The notes below the pieces were generated by a model, which had not been told where the DNA came from, searched no databases, and saw only the letters and a list, made by a program, of their open reading frames with translations. This document shows positions 5,383 through 5,462 of a stretch of DNA of 5,462 bases, piece after piece (position 1 is the first letter of the stretch; each line of letters starts with the position of its first letter). Source of the stretch: Porphyromonadaceae bacterium (lineage in GTDB: Bacteria; Bacteroidota; Bacteroidia; Bacteroidales; UBA11471); NCBI GenBank assembly GCA_021199145.1, contig JAJQIP010000081.1, positions 1 to 5,462 on the forward strand, written 5' to 3'. The position numbers were made by a program, and so were the translations under genes.

Positions 5383-5444
5383 ACCCTTTTCGATAAAATT
5401 TTAAGCTCCACTTCGTGGGAGAGAGGAATTGAAAATAACTTTTA
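5383..5444 (-). repeat. CTCTCCC hairpin repeat, inverted copy D
   Basis: Read on the minus strand this copy has the same order as copies A and B: AT-rich lead TAAAAGTTATTTTC, CCTCTCTCCC, a short hairpin (CCAC/GTGG around GAA, with CTC/GAG outside and one bulge), an AT stretch and TATCGAAAA (5395-5387). It stops within a few bases of the ispH stop codon, so TCGAA tandem units are missing. It lacks a T run after the stem on the plus strand, so any role as an ispH terminator is doubtful. The last 18 bases of the window show nothing I recognise. Confidence 0.65.
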
Positions 5445-5462
5445 GGGTTGTGGTGAAGGGTT

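Overview
The window looks like chromosomal DNA of a GC-rich member of the Bacteroidetes, probably Bacteroidales. Three things point there: a PorQ homologue (an outer-membrane component tied to the type IX secretion system, found only in this phylum), the order porQ-cmk-ispH, and promoters that match the phylum's -7 consensus TAnnTTTG instead of a sigma70 -10 box. No Shine-Dalgarno sequence lies at usable spacing before the start codons, which also fits. I cannot name the species.

Layout. Bases 1 to about 575 hold no credible gene. They carry a layered AT-rich repeat: 26-bp units beginning TCGAA, grouped into at least three composite blocks of roughly 150-185 bp, separated by a CTCTCCC...GGGG hairpin and, in two blocks, a long perfect palindrome. 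Next, on the minus strand, come a terminator (576-617), a tRNA-Glu(CUC) gene (625-697) and its own promoter (713-742). Then a two-gene minus-strand operon follows, transcribed as polyprenyl diphosphate synthase and then tatD, 3 bp apart. A 153-bp divergent intergenic region separates it from a plus-strand operon, porQ-cmk-ispH. Another, inverted copy of the hairpin repeat abuts the ispH stop codon, so the five protein genes and the tRNA are bracketed by the same repeat family.

How the genes fit together. IspH makes IPP and DMAPP in the last step of the MEP pathway. The divergently transcribed polyprenyl synthase consumes those products, so both ends of short isoprenoid synthesis start from one intergenic region or its operon. 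Cmk recycles CMP and dCMP. TatD is a metal-dependent nuclease of DNA repair and quality control. PorQ is an outer-membrane beta-barrel of the secretion apparatus. All five protein genes look intact and of normal length. They are ordinary housekeeping genes; the least explained part of the window is the repeat-rich left end and its inverted relative at the right end.
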